From Hartmannibacter diazotrophicus (GTDB lineage: Bacteria > Pseudomonadota > Alphaproteobacteria > Rhizobiales > Pleomorphomonadaceae), in the NCBI RefSeq assembly GCF_900231165.1, contig NZ_LT960614.1:1052550-1116549 (forward strand): a DNA stretch of 64,000 nucleotides, given 5' to 3'. Positions 50,719-59,728 of this stretch are shown one piece after another (within the stretch, counting starts at the first letter, position 1; each line of letters starts with the position of its first letter). A program made the translations under genes and the position numbers. The notes beneath the pieces are model-generated. The model saw only the letters and a list, made by a program, of their open reading frames with translations. It ran no database searches and had not been told where the DNA came from.

Positions 50719-52554
50719 GTGCCGACAAACGAGGAAACCGCACCGCCAACCTCGGCCGGCGGCCCGCCTGGACCGGAAGGTCCGAGACACGGCGCCGACG
50801 AAGCGCCGGGCAGGCAGCAACCGGCAAGCGATCTCGCGCAGCACGTCAAGGCATTCGTCGCAACCGTTCGCAAGGCAGCGAACCGTCGCCGCGTCTATCT
50901 GCTGATTGCTGCCGTTGTCGTCGTCGTCGGGGCCACGACCATCGGCCAGATCCGCCTCAACGCCTGGCAGCGCGACTTCTATGACGCCCTGAACGACCGC
51001 CATCTCGAGGCGCTCCTCACCCAGACCGGCGTCTTCGTCGCGATCGTCGCGGTGCTGTTGGCGCTGGGCGTCGCCCAGACCTGGCTGCGCGAGATCCTGA
51101 AGATCAACCTGCGCGATGCCGTCAGCAGCGACATTCTGGACGAATGGCTTCAGCCGCGCCGCGCCTACCAGTTGACCTGGGCCGGCGACGTTGGCCGGCA
51201 TCCGGACCAGCGGATTCAGGAGGACAGCCGGCATCTGTGCGAGCTTTGTGCCGATCTCGGCATCGGCCTTTTGCAGTCCGCCCTGCTGCTCGTCAGTTTC
51301 GTTGGCGTGCTCTGGGTGCTGTCGGAACACGTCGTTTTGGTCATCGGCGGCAGGTCGCTGCAGGTTCCAGGCTACATGGTCTGGTGCGCTCTCGCTTATG
51401 CGATCGCGGGCTCGTGGGCGACATGGCGTGTCGGCCGGCCGCTCATCGCCCTCAACGCGGAACGCTACGCCCGCGAAGCCGATTTCCGGTTTTCCCTCGT
51501 GCATGTGGATGAATCCGCCGAGGCGATCGGCCTTTACGGCGGCGAACGGGAAGCCCGCATCGAGACGGGAACAGCGCTCGTCCCGGTTCTGGCGGTCATG
51601 CGCCGGCTCGCCCGGGGCCTTGCCAACCTGACATGGGTGACCGCCGGCTACGGCTGGCTGACGCTGGTCGTGCCGATCATCGTCGCCGCGCCGGGCTATT
51701 TCAACGGCACCCTGTCCTTCGGTCAGTTGATGATGGTCACCGGCGCCTTTTTCCAGGTGCAGCAGTCGCTGCGCTGGTTCGTTGACAATTTCTCCACCAT
51801 TGCCGACTGGCGTGCCACGCTGCTTCGCGTCATGTCCCTGCGTCTGGCATTGCCCGCGCTCGAAGCCGACGGCGACCGGGCGAGCCGCATTGAATTCGGG
51901 CGACACCCGGCGGGGACTCTGATGCTCGACACGCTCGAGGTGGCATTGCCGGACAAGCGCGTCCGCCTGAAAGAACAATGCGTCGAGATGGCCCCCGGCG
52001 ACCGGCTGGTGATCATCGGCGCGCCGGGCAGCGGCAAGTCGATGCTGTTTCGCGCGGTCGCGGGTCTGTGGCCCTGGGGCAGCGGACGCGTGCTGCTGCC
52101 GCAGCCGGAGGCGTTGCTCTTCCTGCCCAACCAGCCCTATCTGCCGCTCGGTACCCTGCGCGAGGCGGTGGCCTTTCCCTTCTCCGTCCAGCATTGCCCG
52201 GACGCGGAGATCAGAAGCGCGATCGAGCGGGTCGGGCTCGGCCACCTGCTGGCGAAACTCGACGTTCGCCAGCGCTGGGACAAGGAGCTTCGCATCGACG
52301 AGCAGCAGCGGCTGGCCTTCGCTCGCCTTCTCGTCCATCGCCCGAAATGGGTGATCATGGATGACCCGCTGAGTGCCGTCGATCACACCGAACGAACCGA
52401 ACTCTGCGGTGTCCTGAACCATGAGTTGGCCGGATCCGCCGTGATCGCCATCGGTCGCTCGGCGGCGGCCGCTCCGGGGCTGGACCGGGTCGTCGAGCTT
52501 GTCGAGATGCCGGATGGCGACGTCTTCCGTCCTCCCATGACCGCCGTCACTTGA
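50719..52554 (+). CDS. ABC transporter, fused membrane and ATPase domains (YddA/ABCD type), degenerate ATPase
   Basis: 611 residues. A membrane domain with about six helices resembles SbmA/BacA and YddA (TTIGQIRLNAWQRDFYDALNDR, LQPRRAYQLTW, EADFRFSLVHVDESAEAIGLYGGEREARIE, DNFSTIADWRATLLRV). The ATPase half follows with Walker A GAPGSGKSM near residue 437. The signature loop, normally LSLGEQQR, reads LRIDEQQR, and the Walker B partner, normally LDEATSALD, reads MDDPLSAVD, so the catalytic Glu is Asp. Activity may be reduced or regulatory. The start is GTG 50719 with GGAG seven bases away. Family members import peptides, cobalamin or acyl-CoA-type compounds. Confidence 0.85.
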   Translation: MPTNEETAPPTSAGGPPGPEGPRHGADEAPGRQQPASDLAQHVKAFVATVRKAANRRRVYLLIAAVVVVVGATTIGQIRLNAWQRDFYDALNDRHLEALLTQTGVFVAIVAVLLALGVAQTWLREILKINLRDAVSSDILDEWLQPRRAYQLTWAGDVGRHPDQRIQEDSRHLCELCADLGIGLLQSALLLVSFVGVLWVLSEHVVLVIGGRSLQVPGYMVWCALAYAIAGSWATWRVGRPLIALNAERYAREADFRFSLVHVDESAEAIGLYGGEREARIETGTALVPVLAVMRRLARGLANLTWVTAGYGWLTLVVPIIVAAPGYFNGTLSFGQLMMVTGAFFQVQQSLRWFVDNFSTIADWRATLLRVMSLRLALPALEADGDRASRIEFGRHPAGTLMLDTLEVALPDKRVRLKEQCVEMAPGDRLVIIGAPGSGKSMLFRAVAGLWPWGSGRVLLPQPEALLFLPNQPYLPLGTLREAVAFPFSVQHCPDAEIRSAIERVGLGHLLAKLDVRQRWDKELRIDEQQRLAFARLLVHRPKWVIMDDPLSAVDHTERTELCGVLNHELAGSAVIAIGRSAAAAPGLDRVVELVEMPDGDVFRPPMTAVT

Positions 52555-52665
52555 CGCCAACCGCTGAGGAGATCGACGTCCGGTTTGCCGGCGATCCGCC
52601 GCGCGCCGCCGGAGCCGATGCGATGACAAGCCCAGATTGATCGGAATCAACGCTCTTTGTCAGCG

Positions 52666-52765
52666 ATGAGCGACTTCCGCATGCCCTCATTCGGGGCGGA
52701 CATGGACTGGGGCACCGTCGCCGAGTGGCTGAAGCAGCCCGGTGACGGCGTGAAGCGCGGCCGGC
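52666..52765 (+). pseudogene. lipoyl-domain relic of a 2-oxoacid dehydrogenase E2
   Basis: The frame reads [21 protein letters not shown] and then [11 protein letters not shown], the first 32 residues of an E2 lipoyl domain (usual FRMPSLGADMDEGTVVEW, then PGDxVKRG). The frame then loses similarity just before the lipoyl-lysine loop. It is a short leftover between the ABC gene and mntR. Bases 52555-52665 show no gene. Confidence 0.6.
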
Positions 52766-52834
52766 TAGCGGCCCATTACGTCAGATCGAGTTCGGGTCGG
52801 TCGGTGGTCGGACAGGAGGGCGGACCGGGCCTCC

Positions 52835-53284
52835 TCACCCTTTCTGCAGAAACCGCTCGAAGGCCTCCAGCGTCTTTTCGCTGACGTGATGCTCGATGCC
52901 CTCGGCATCGTTCCTCGCCGTATCCGGGTCCACGCCAAGACGGCGAAGGACGGCCTCGACAATCTCGTGCCGTCGGCGCGTGGTGGCCGCCAGCCGCTGT
53001 CCTTCCTCGGTCAGGAAGACGCCGCGATAGGGCCGCTGCGTGATCAGGTTTTCCTCGACGAGCCTTTTCAGCATCTTGGCGACCGTCGGCTGGGTAACGC
53101 CAAGGCGCTGGGCGATGTCGGTCTGGCGCGCCTCGCCGGTGTGCTCGATGAGGTCGGCGATCAGCTCGACATAGTCCTCCATCAGCTCGGTTCGCCGGGC
53201 GTCGCGGCTTTTCTGGAAGGCTTCGGCATGTGTCTCGACTTCGGTCGAGGCCAACCGGCATTCGGGAGAAGCGGGCGGTTTCAT
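52835..53284 (-). CDS. mntR: manganese transport regulator MntR
   Basis: A 149-residue DtxR-family metalloregulator. The N-terminal winged helix is [47 protein letters not shown], and the metal-binding/dimerisation region is [34 protein letters not shown] with the expected EGIEHHVS. With Mn(II) bound it represses Mn import. It lies beside mntH, whose promoter holds a matching palindrome. ATG 53284 gives a slightly long N-terminal arm, usual for this group. Confidence 0.92.
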   Translation of the reverse strand: MKPPASPECRLASTEVETHAEAFQKSRDARRTELMEDYVELIADLIEHTGEARQTDIAQRLGVTQPTVAKMLKRLVEENLITQRPYRGVFLTEEGQRLAATTRRRHEIVEAVLRRLGVDPDTARNDAEGIEHHVSEKTLEAFERFLQKG

Positions 53285-53383
53285 CGGAACGGCAACCTTC
53301 GGAGCGACCAGGAACTGTGCGATAACGTTTAGCCGAGACTATACTTAATTCACCGACCCCATGAAACGCTGCGGGCCTTGTTG

Positions 53384-54694
53384 TCAACCGGCGCCGAGAC
53401 CCGGAATGGGAATACCGAAGGTCTGGGCCAGCAGGACGACATTGAGACACAGGATGACGGCCGCACCGACGATCGCGGCGACATCGGTCAGCCGACCGTT
53501 GGCAAAGTCGCCCATGATGGCGCGATTGCGGGTGAAGAGGACGAGGGCGACCATCGGGATCGGCAGGGCGAAGGACAGGACAACCTGGCTATAGACCAGC
53601 GCGTCCGTCGTATCAGCGCCCATCAGGACGACCGCGAAGGCCGGCAGCATCGTCACAAGGCGGCGGATCAGGATCGGAATGCGGAAGCCGACGAAGCCCT
53701 GCATGATCATCTGTCCCGCCATGGTGCCGACGGTGGACGACGAAATGCCGGAGGCCATCAGCGACACGAGGAAGACGGCGGCGGCAGCCCCGCCGAGCAG
53801 CGGCGTCAGGGTGTGATACGCCGTCTCGATTTCCGCGACTTCCGCATGACCGGCGTGAAAGGCGGCCGACGCCATGATCACCATGGCCATGTTGACCGCG
53901 CCGGCAACTGCGAGCGCGATGACGCACTCGATGTTGGAAAAGCGCACGAGCTTGCGGCGTTCCGAGGCATCCCGGCCCGGTGCACGGTGCTGCGTCAGGC
54001 CCGAGTGCAGGTAGACCGCGTGGGGCATGACGGTCGCGCCGATGATGCCGACGGAAATCGTCAGGGCGGTCGCGTCCGGCATCGACGGCGTGATGAGGCC
54101 AAGGCCGGCCGCGCCCCAGTCGACCGGGGCGATGAACATCTCGATGACGTAGCAAAGGCCGATCACGGCGACGAGCCCGCCGATGATCAGTTCCATCGGG
54201 CGAAAGCCGCGGCCCTCGAAGAGCAGGATGCCGTAGGTGATGACGGCCGTTACGCCCATGCCCGCGATTAGCGGCATGTCGAAGAGCAGGGAAAGGCCAA
54301 TCGCTCCGCCGAGGAACTCGGCGAGATCCGTTGCCATCGCAGCGATCTCGCTGATGACCCACATCGTGTAGCGGACCGGCGCGGAAAACTGGTCGCGGCA
54401 CATCTCGGCCAGATTGCGTCCGGTGACGATGCCGAGCTTGGCCGAGAGCGACTGGAACAGCATGGCGATCAGGTTCGCCATGAGCACGACCCAGAGCAGC
54501 GAATAGCCGTAGCCGGAACCGGCCTGGATGTTCGTCGCGAAGTTGCCCGGATCCATGTAGGCGATGGAGGCGATGACGGCCGGCCCGGCAAAGAGCAGGA
54601 TCGATCGCGGGCCGCCGCGCCGCCCCGCCAGAACCTCTCGGATTTGGGCATCGGTCCGTTCCGACAGGCTCGGCCTCATCATGGTCTCCGCCAT
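53384..54694 (-). CDS. mntH: Nramp-type Mn(II) transporter MntH
   Basis: A 436-residue, 11-helix divalent metal/proton symporter. The substrate site DPGNFATNIQAGSGYGYSLLW (TM1 DPGN) and the TM6 motif GATVMPHAVYLHSGL (MPH) are both intact. ATG 54694 with GGGAGC upstream is used; the upstream in-frame ATG gives a non-family leader. mntR is downstream on the same strand, 99 bases away, so the two may be co-transcribed. A perfect palindrome sits 26 bases before the start. Confidence 0.95.
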   Translation of the reverse strand: MAETMMRPSLSERTDAQIREVLAGRRGGPRSILLFAGPAVIASIAYMDPGNFATNIQAGSGYGYSLLWVVLMANLIAMLFQSLSAKLGIVTGRNLAEMCRDQFSAPVRYTMWVISEIAAMATDLAEFLGGAIGLSLLFDMPLIAGMGVTAVITYGILLFEGRGFRPMELIIGGLVAVIGLCYVIEMFIAPVDWGAAGLGLITPSMPDATALTISVGIIGATVMPHAVYLHSGLTQHRAPGRDASERRKLVRFSNIECVIALAVAGAVNMAMVIMASAAFHAGHAEVAEIETAYHTLTPLLGGAAAAVFLVSLMASGISSSTVGTMAGQMIMQGFVGFRIPILIRRLVTMLPAFAVVLMGADTTDALVYSQVVLSFALPIPMVALVLFTRNRAIMGDFANGRLTDVAAIVGAAVILCLNVVLLAQTFGIPIPGLGAG

Positions 54695-54719
54695 TGCACA
54701 GCTCCCGCTTATCGGGTGA

Positions 54720-54739
54720 AATATAGCAATAGCTATATT
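54720..54739. promoter_or_regulatory. MntR operator candidate upstream of mntH
   Basis: AATATAGC-AATA-GCTATATT is a perfect 8-bp inverted repeat. Its A/T-rich ATAGC...GCTAT form and position 26 bases before mntH suit a DtxR/MntR operator overlapping the promoter. Confidence 0.65.
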
Positions 54740-54865
54740 CATGTCAATCAGCCATGAATAGAAGAAAATGCTAATAATCTGTGCAGGAGAAGGCTATTCG
54801 AGAGGCATGCCCCGGGCCTGTCGAATACGCCCGTCGGCCGGCCGGATGCCGCTGTCACGCCTGAG

Positions 54866-54912
54866 CAAAAGGAGCGGCTGTCTTCCGGGGGAGGGGCCGG
54901 AAGACAGCCGCT
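54866..54912 (-). terminator. long hairpin, probable terminator of the quinone-oxidoreductase gene
   Basis: Bases 54873-54888 and 54897-54912 form a perfect 16-bp stem with an 8-base loop. On the minus strand the stem is followed by CCTTTTGC, a short T run. The region 54913-55116 shows no gene. Confidence 0.55.
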
Positions 54913-55116
54913 TGAGGGACAGCGGACGAGGCAACATCGCCGTCCCGGATGTGCGGCCAGGGGAGGGACCGACATCGTGGCTGACAGGGAGGAGATCAGC
55001 CAGTTCTCTTGAACGTCTTCAAGGTAGGAGAAGGCCCCGCCTGCTTCTTGTCGAAATCTGCGTTCGCGGAATTCTTCAAAAAATCGCGGGAGCGGAGGAC
55101 AAGGCCGGTCGGAGGC

Positions 55117-56106
55117 TCAGGCGATATCGACGACGACCTTGCCGGTCGCCTGCCTGTCCTCGATCAGCTTGTGGGCCGCAAGAGCCGTTTTCAGGGTGAA
55201 GCTTCTCGGGTCGAGCCGCGGCATCAGCTTGCCCGCTTCGGCGAGGCGCGTTGCTTCGCGCATGATCTCGCCGTGGTGTTCGCGGCCCTCGCCGGTGAGA
55301 AGCGGGATCAGCGTGAAGACGCCGGAGTAGCTGGCCGCCTTGAAGGAAAGGGGCGCGAGGGCATGGGTCCCCCAGCCGAGACTCGAGACGACATGCCCGA
55401 AGCGGGCGACGACCTGGAAGGCCGTATCCAGTCCTCCGCCGCCAATGGTGTCGTAAACGACGTCGAACCCCTTGCCTTCCGTGTAGCGGGCGACATAGTC
55501 CCCGGCTGTCTCGGCTGCGTGGTCGATCGCCATGGCACCAAGGCTTCTGATGTAGTCGGCCTTGCCGGCGGAATCGACCGCATAGACGTCGGCGCCGAAG
55601 GATCTGGCGATCTGGACCGCGACGTGGCCGACCCCGCCGCCACCGCCGATGACGAGCACCTTCTGGCCGGCGCTGACCTTGACGCGGTCGACGAGTCCCT
55701 CCCAGGCGGTGATGAAGACGAGCGGCAGGGCGGCGGCCTCCCGCATGGAAAGATGTGTCGGCTTGGGCGCCAGCAGGCGGGCGTCGACCGCGGCGAATTC
55801 GGCGAGGGATCCCTGGTGGCCGCCGACACCGCCAGTCATTCCGTAGACCTCGTCGCCATGGCGAAAGCCTGTGACACCGTCGCCGACACTCTCGACAACG
55901 CCGGCAAGGTCGATGCCGAGGACCGCCGGTAGCGGTTGTTTCGCGTGTGCCGCCGCGCCGGCGCGGATCTTCGTGTCCAGAGGATTGACCCCGCTGGCCT
56001 TGATGCGCACGAGAACCTCGCCTGGGCTGGGCGCCGGGCGTTCGATGTCGGCAAGGCGGAACGGCCCGTTGGCGGTTTCCAGGATGGCTGCTGTCATGGT
56101 TGGCAT
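55117..56106 (-). CDS. zinc-independent quinone oxidoreductase / MDR-family dehydrogenase
   Basis: A 329-residue medium-chain dehydrogenase/reductase of the quinone oxidoreductase type. N-terminal GroES-like fold (RPAPSPGEVLVRIKASGVNPLDTKIRAG), LGIDLAGVVESVGDGV, and the NADP-binding VLVIGGGGGVGHVAVQIARSFGADV. No zinc ligand cluster is seen. ATG 56106 with GGAG upstream is used; the longer frame belongs to the divergent regulator region. It reduces quinones or enals with NADPH. Divergent from a LysR gene, which probably controls it. Confidence 0.9.
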   Translation of the reverse strand: MPTMTAAILETANGPFRLADIERPAPSPGEVLVRIKASGVNPLDTKIRAGAAAHAKQPLPAVLGIDLAGVVESVGDGVTGFRHGDEVYGMTGGVGGHQGSLAEFAAVDARLLAPKPTHLSMREAAALPLVFITAWEGLVDRVKVSAGQKVLVIGGGGGVGHVAVQIARSFGADVYAVDSAGKADYIRSLGAMAIDHAAETAGDYVARYTEGKGFDVVYDTIGGGGLDTAFQVVARFGHVVSSLGWGTHALAPLSFKAASYSGVFTLIPLLTGEGREHHGEIMREATRLAEAGKLMPRLDPRSFTLKTALAAHKLIEDRQATGKVVVDIA

Positions 56107-56220
56107 GAGTGTGTCTCCTTCTGTTTGGATGACAGGAGACTGATCCATTTGAATTTGTATGGAAGTCATATAAAATACATGAAGATCATACATATTTGCA
56201 TGGAGAGGATCGTGCCGCCC

Positions 56221-57111
56221 ATGGAATGGAGCGACGTCCGGCTGTTCCTGGCGATCGCGCGGGAAGGCACCCTGGGTGCGGCGGCGCGCAGCCTCGGGCT
56301 GACCCAGCCGACCATGGGCCGGCGCCTGAAGGCGCTCGAGACCTCCATTGGTCATAGCCTCTTTCAACGCACCAGCGATGGCTTCGTGCTGACCGACGAG
56401 GGCGCGGTAGTCATGGCCCATGCCGAGCGCATGGAGGACGAGGTAACCGGCATGCTGCGGCAGCTTTCCGGCAGCCAGCGGGAGCTTGACGGCCTCCTCA
56501 GGGTCTCATGCTCGGACTGGTTCGGCGTGCACGTGCTCTCTCCGCTGCTGGCGGGCTTTGCAAGACAGTATCCGCGCGTTGTCGTGGAGCTCTTGACCGA
56601 CCAGCGCCTTCTCAACCTCTCGCGCCGCGAAGCCGATCTCGTCTTCCGCATCCAGCCCTTCACGGAACCGGACGTGGTCTCCCGCAAGCTGGTGGACATC
56701 GACTACGGTCTTTATGCGCCGGCGGGCATCGCCGAGCCGGTCTATGGCGACGGGGAGGGCGTTTGCCTCGTCACGATGGACGAAGCCTTCAGCGACATGC
56801 CGGATGTCGCGTGGCTGCGCGAGACGCTGCCCCATGCGCGGATCGCCATGCGCAGCAACAGCCGGGATGTGCAGGCCGCGCTCTGCCGCGGTGGCGTCGG
56901 CCTTGCGGTCCTGCCGCGCCCGCTCGGTGACGGTATGGACGGCCTTCGGCGGCTTGTCCCTCCGCTCCCGCCGCCGGCACGGACGACCTGGGTCGGCTAT
57001 CACCGCGATCTCAGGCGTCTGCCAAGGCTGAGAGCACTGCTCGATCTGGTCGTCGCCGAGATCGGCCAGATACGCGCCGTCAAGGACGGGCACAGGCCGA
57101 TTGAAGACTGA
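56221..57111 (+). CDS. LysR family transcriptional regulator
   Basis: A 296-residue regulator: HTH WSDVRLFLAIAREGTLGAAARSLGLTQPTMGRRLKALE and an effector domain. The effector part is close to the group that controls oxidoreductases. ATG 56221 places the HTH at the N-terminus; ATG 56200 is a possible upstream start. It is divergent from the quinone oxidoreductase gene with 114 bases between them. Its stop codon lies six bases before the left end of the tRNA-Glu island. Confidence 0.9.
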   Translation: MEWSDVRLFLAIAREGTLGAAARSLGLTQPTMGRRLKALETSIGHSLFQRTSDGFVLTDEGAVVMAHAERMEDEVTGMLRQLSGSQRELDGLLRVSCSDWFGVHVLSPLLAGFARQYPRVVVELLTDQRLLNLSRREADLVFRIQPFTEPDVVSRKLVDIDYGLYAPAGIAEPVYGDGEGVCLVTMDEAFSDMPDVAWLRETLPHARIAMRSNSRDVQAALCRGGVGLAVLPRPLGDGMDGLRRLVPPLPPPARTTWVGYHRDLRRLPRLRALLDLVVAEIGQIRAVKDGHRPIED

Positions 57112-57117
57112 GGAGGA

Positions 57118-57136
57118 TTTGGTACTCCCAAGGGGA
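57118..57136. repeat. distal attachment-site repeat of the tRNA-Glu island
   Basis: TTTGGTACTCCCAAGGGGA is identical to 59729-59747, the 3' end of tRNA-Glu plus two flanking bases. The two 19-bp direct repeats bracket a 2.6-kb segment with an integrase remnant just inside this copy, as for an island integrated at a tRNA 3' end. Confidence 0.85.
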
Positions 57137-57200
57137 GTGGGTTAAATATTTAAAATCGATCGCTTACACACAGGTTAGCCAGGGCGGTTAGCCAAACCGG

Positions 57201-57540
57201 TTATCCACGTGCAAACAGGTTCACAACCTTCTCTTTCGCGTCGACGGAAAGCAGCAGAGAGTCAGCTTCGCGCGAGTAGAGTTCGGCATGCTCGATATCG
57301 TCGTGTCCAAGGATCGCCATCGCCTGCCGGCTGGTGGCTCCGGCATCGGCCATGCGTTGGCCCAAGGTCTTGCGCAGATCATGCAGGATGCATCCAGGCT
57401 CAAGTCCGGCGGCCCGTGTCCAGTCGGCCATGCGACCTGTCAGAGACTTCTCCGAGAATGGCTTGCCGTAGGAGGTGACGAGGATCGTCTCGGCGTCCGT
57501 TCGCACGATCGCGTCGATGGCTGCTGTGAGCGGCGGATCT
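57201..57540 (-). pseudogene. tyrosine recombinase (integrase) C-terminal fragment
   Basis: The last 110 residues of a phage-type integrase: HDLRKTLGQRMADAG with HxLRKT, LGHDDIEHAELYS with the GH pair and catalytic Tyr. The N-terminal arm-binding part and first catalytic Arg are gone; at about 57540 the frame runs into an IS481-like remnant. It lies just inside the distal att repeat. It is the probable mover of the island, now inactive. Confidence 0.85.
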
Positions 57541-58009
57541 TCTCGCCCCCGTTTCCTTTGAACGTCAGGAATTTGACGTCCATCTGGATATGGTGGCCCG
57601 GCACCTGTTTGGAGTATCGCTTCGTGTGCACCTTCAGCAGCCGGGTCCCACGCGGCAGCCGGTTCAAGCCATGGCGCTTGAGGATCCGGGAGACCGTTGC
57701 CTCTGAGAGATTGATGCCGTGGTAGCGCGCCAATTACCAGACGATCCGCATCGGGCCGAGGTGGTATTTGCTGCGGAGATGGAGGACCTTCTCCTCGATT
57801 GCGACCGGCGTCCAATTGGCACGCCATTTTGGAATTGGTGGCCGGTTCACCAGACCGGCCCCACCGTCCTTGCGCTAAGCCTCGCGCCATCGGTAGACGC
57901 TGCTGAGGGCAATGCCAAAATATCGACAGGTCTTCGCGACATGACCAGTCTCTTCGGCGTGTTGCAGAATACGAAGCTTGCGCGCGATCTCGTGTTGATC
58001 CTTGCCCAT
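57537..58009 (-). pseudogene. IS481-family transposase remnant with in-frame stops
   Basis: Reads MGKDQHEIARKLRILQHAEE, CRYFGIALSSVYRWREA, then a TAG; continues PMRIVW, a TAA; then ARYHGINLSEATVSRILKRHGLNRLP and VPGHHIQMDVKFLTFKGNGGEKIRR. This is the N-terminal half of an IS481-type transposase broken by two stops and cut off at the integrase fragment. Most of the DDE domain is missing. No inverted repeats recognised. Confidence 0.75.
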
Positions 58010-58168
58010 GAACACCTCCGTCGCTGCAGAAAATTGAGCTTATCGGAGATGTCCCGCGAGTGCCGGCATATCTACAATCCAAGGTCTGGAGACCCGCTGA
58101 GCCATATGATAGGAAAAGTGGTCTGGTCGTTTAGCTAGTTTGGCGAACGGGAGCGGGAGATACGGGGC

Positions 58169-59215
58169 GTGATCGGCAGTAAAAAACAACATGGCCATTT
58201 GGATAGGCTAGACGGTGCGGTTGCGGTGGGGTGGGCTATTGACCCGGAGTATCATGACCGGATGCCGAACATCTTCGCGATGGCGGACGGGGCGGTAATT
58301 GGGAGTGTACAGCCGTACATCTACCGCGGCGACGTGCAGAAGGTAAAAGGACGAGACGGAGTATTTGGCTTCAGCTACAGGTTGCCGGAGTCTGTTTTAG
58401 CGGGCGCTAACAGCATTTATTTTCTCTTGGAAACTGGAAAAATGCTGGTGAACGGAGCGGTCAAAGGCGACCCCACGCCATTTTTGGTGCAAGGGGGAAA
58501 TTCACTCTTAGGCACCAATTTGATCAGTCTACATATTCCGAAGTCCGGTGGCAGCTCATTAGGTGTCGCGTTGCAGGCCCGTTTTGGGCGCTCTCTGTAC
58601 GTCATCCCCCCCGGAGCAGAACGGCGCGGATTGCCTAATCTACCAGTCGCACAAATGGCACAGATGCAATGCGTTCATGGACACATCGCCTACGGGTGCG
58701 ATCGGCTTCTCCCAGGGAATTGGACATACGCAACGGTTTTGAGGGATCCGGTATCGAGGGTGCTATCTCACTACCGGTTCGCTCTCCAGATGTCCCAAAA
58801 CTTGCCCCCGATCAGGGAGGCATTAGAAACGACTCTCAACGGTGATTTTGACAATCTCATCACACGATATTTGAGCGGGCTGCTGAAGAAAGTCCCTCTA
58901 GGCAAACTTGATAACGATGCGGTTGAGTTGGCGATAGCCAATGTCGAGAGGGATTTCTCATTTGTCGGCTTCCTTGACGATGGACCTGATCTTGATGCGG
59001 CTCTAGGCCAACTTCTTGGGGCGGGCGACATACGCTTGGGGGAGGTAAACGTCGGTACGAATCGGTCGGTGCAGTTCTCAGAGAATGATATTGCGGCCGT
59101 CCGACACCATAATCGCTTTGACATTGCTCTTTACGACAGGCTTCGAGCCGCCAGCATCGCCAAGAAAACTGCCGCATCGGGCAGTGCTGACCTACTGCAC
59201 CATCATCCGCAATAG
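58169..59215 (+). CDS. sulfotransferase family protein with N-terminal accessory domain
   Basis: 348 residues. Residues 10-85 (HLDRLDGAVAVGWAIDP, then GDVQKVKGRDGVFGFSYRLP) form a small domain seen at the ends of alphaproteobacterial glycosyltransferases. Residues 118-330 are a sulfotransferase_2-like domain: the phosphosulfate loop LHIPKSGGSSLG and the 3'-phosphate motif VLRDPVSRVLSHYRF are both intact. It would move sulfate from PAPS to a surface polysaccharide. Start GTG 58169 is fair, no strong ribosome site. The gene sits inside the tRNA-Glu island and has lower GC than its neighbours, indicating horizontal transfer. Confidence 0.8.
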   Translation: MIGSKKQHGHLDRLDGAVAVGWAIDPEYHDRMPNIFAMADGAVIGSVQPYIYRGDVQKVKGRDGVFGFSYRLPESVLAGANSIYFLLETGKMLVNGAVKGDPTPFLVQGGNSLLGTNLISLHIPKSGGSSLGVALQARFGRSLYVIPPGAERRGLPNLPVAQMAQMQCVHGHIAYGCDRLLPGNWTYATVLRDPVSRVLSHYRFALQMSQNLPPIREALETTLNGDFDNLITRYLSGLLKKVPLGKLDNDAVELAIANVERDFSFVGFLDDGPDLDAALGQLLGAGDIRLGEVNVGTNRSVQFSENDIAAVRHHNRFDIALYDRLRAASIAKKTAASGSADLLHHHPQ

Positions 59216-59272
59216 GACCCCCGTTCTCATAGTCTCGGATGGGATGGAAAATCTACTCGTTGCCTTTTTCCT

Positions 59273-59626
59273 TTATCTATACGTCACACTCCGGTTGGCA
59301 ATCATGGCGATCTGCGCCCTGATCGAGGCTGCCATCACTGCCCAGGCGGCCCTCTCTTTCAACTCGCGGGCCTTCGCCCTGTGTTCATTTAGGGAAGAAT
59401 GTGATCGGGAACTCTGCGGGTTTTCCTTCAACCACGCTTTCTCATAGTCGGCGATCGCTATCGGGACCGAGATGCTGCTGCCGCCGAGCTTGAACTCGCA
59501 GAGGTTGCTTTCGGCTTCATCGTCGACCATGAAGCCAACGGCCCTTGCGCCGGCACTGCGAAGCGTGTCGTAAATTTCCTTCTCGCGTGCATGGCCGGCT
59601 TTCGATTCTGAACAGGGTAGGGCCAT
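59273..59626 (-). CDS. hypothetical protein, island-borne
   Basis: A 117-residue soluble protein of unknown function. N-terminal KAGHAREKEIYDTLRSAGARAVGFMVDDEAESNLCEF; a middle part with GGSSISVPIAIADYEKAWLKE; and an alanine-rich C-terminal helix. No signal peptide, membrane segment or known motif. It lies between the sulfotransferase gene and tRNA-Glu inside the att repeats. Its even, protein-like composition supports it being real. Confidence 0.55.
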   Translation of the reverse strand: MALPCSESKAGHAREKEIYDTLRSAGARAVGFMVDDEAESNLCEFKLGGSSISVPIAIADYEKAWLKENPQSSRSHSSLNEHRAKARELKERAAWAVMAASIRAQIAMIANRSVTYR

Positions 59627-59728
59627 CAGAAATCTCCTTCATCACAGGATCCCGGGTAGCCAAGAAACGGGAACATACGAGAACAGGTTTGAATAGCCTG
59701 ATCTTGTAAGTGATTGATGTATGGAGAT

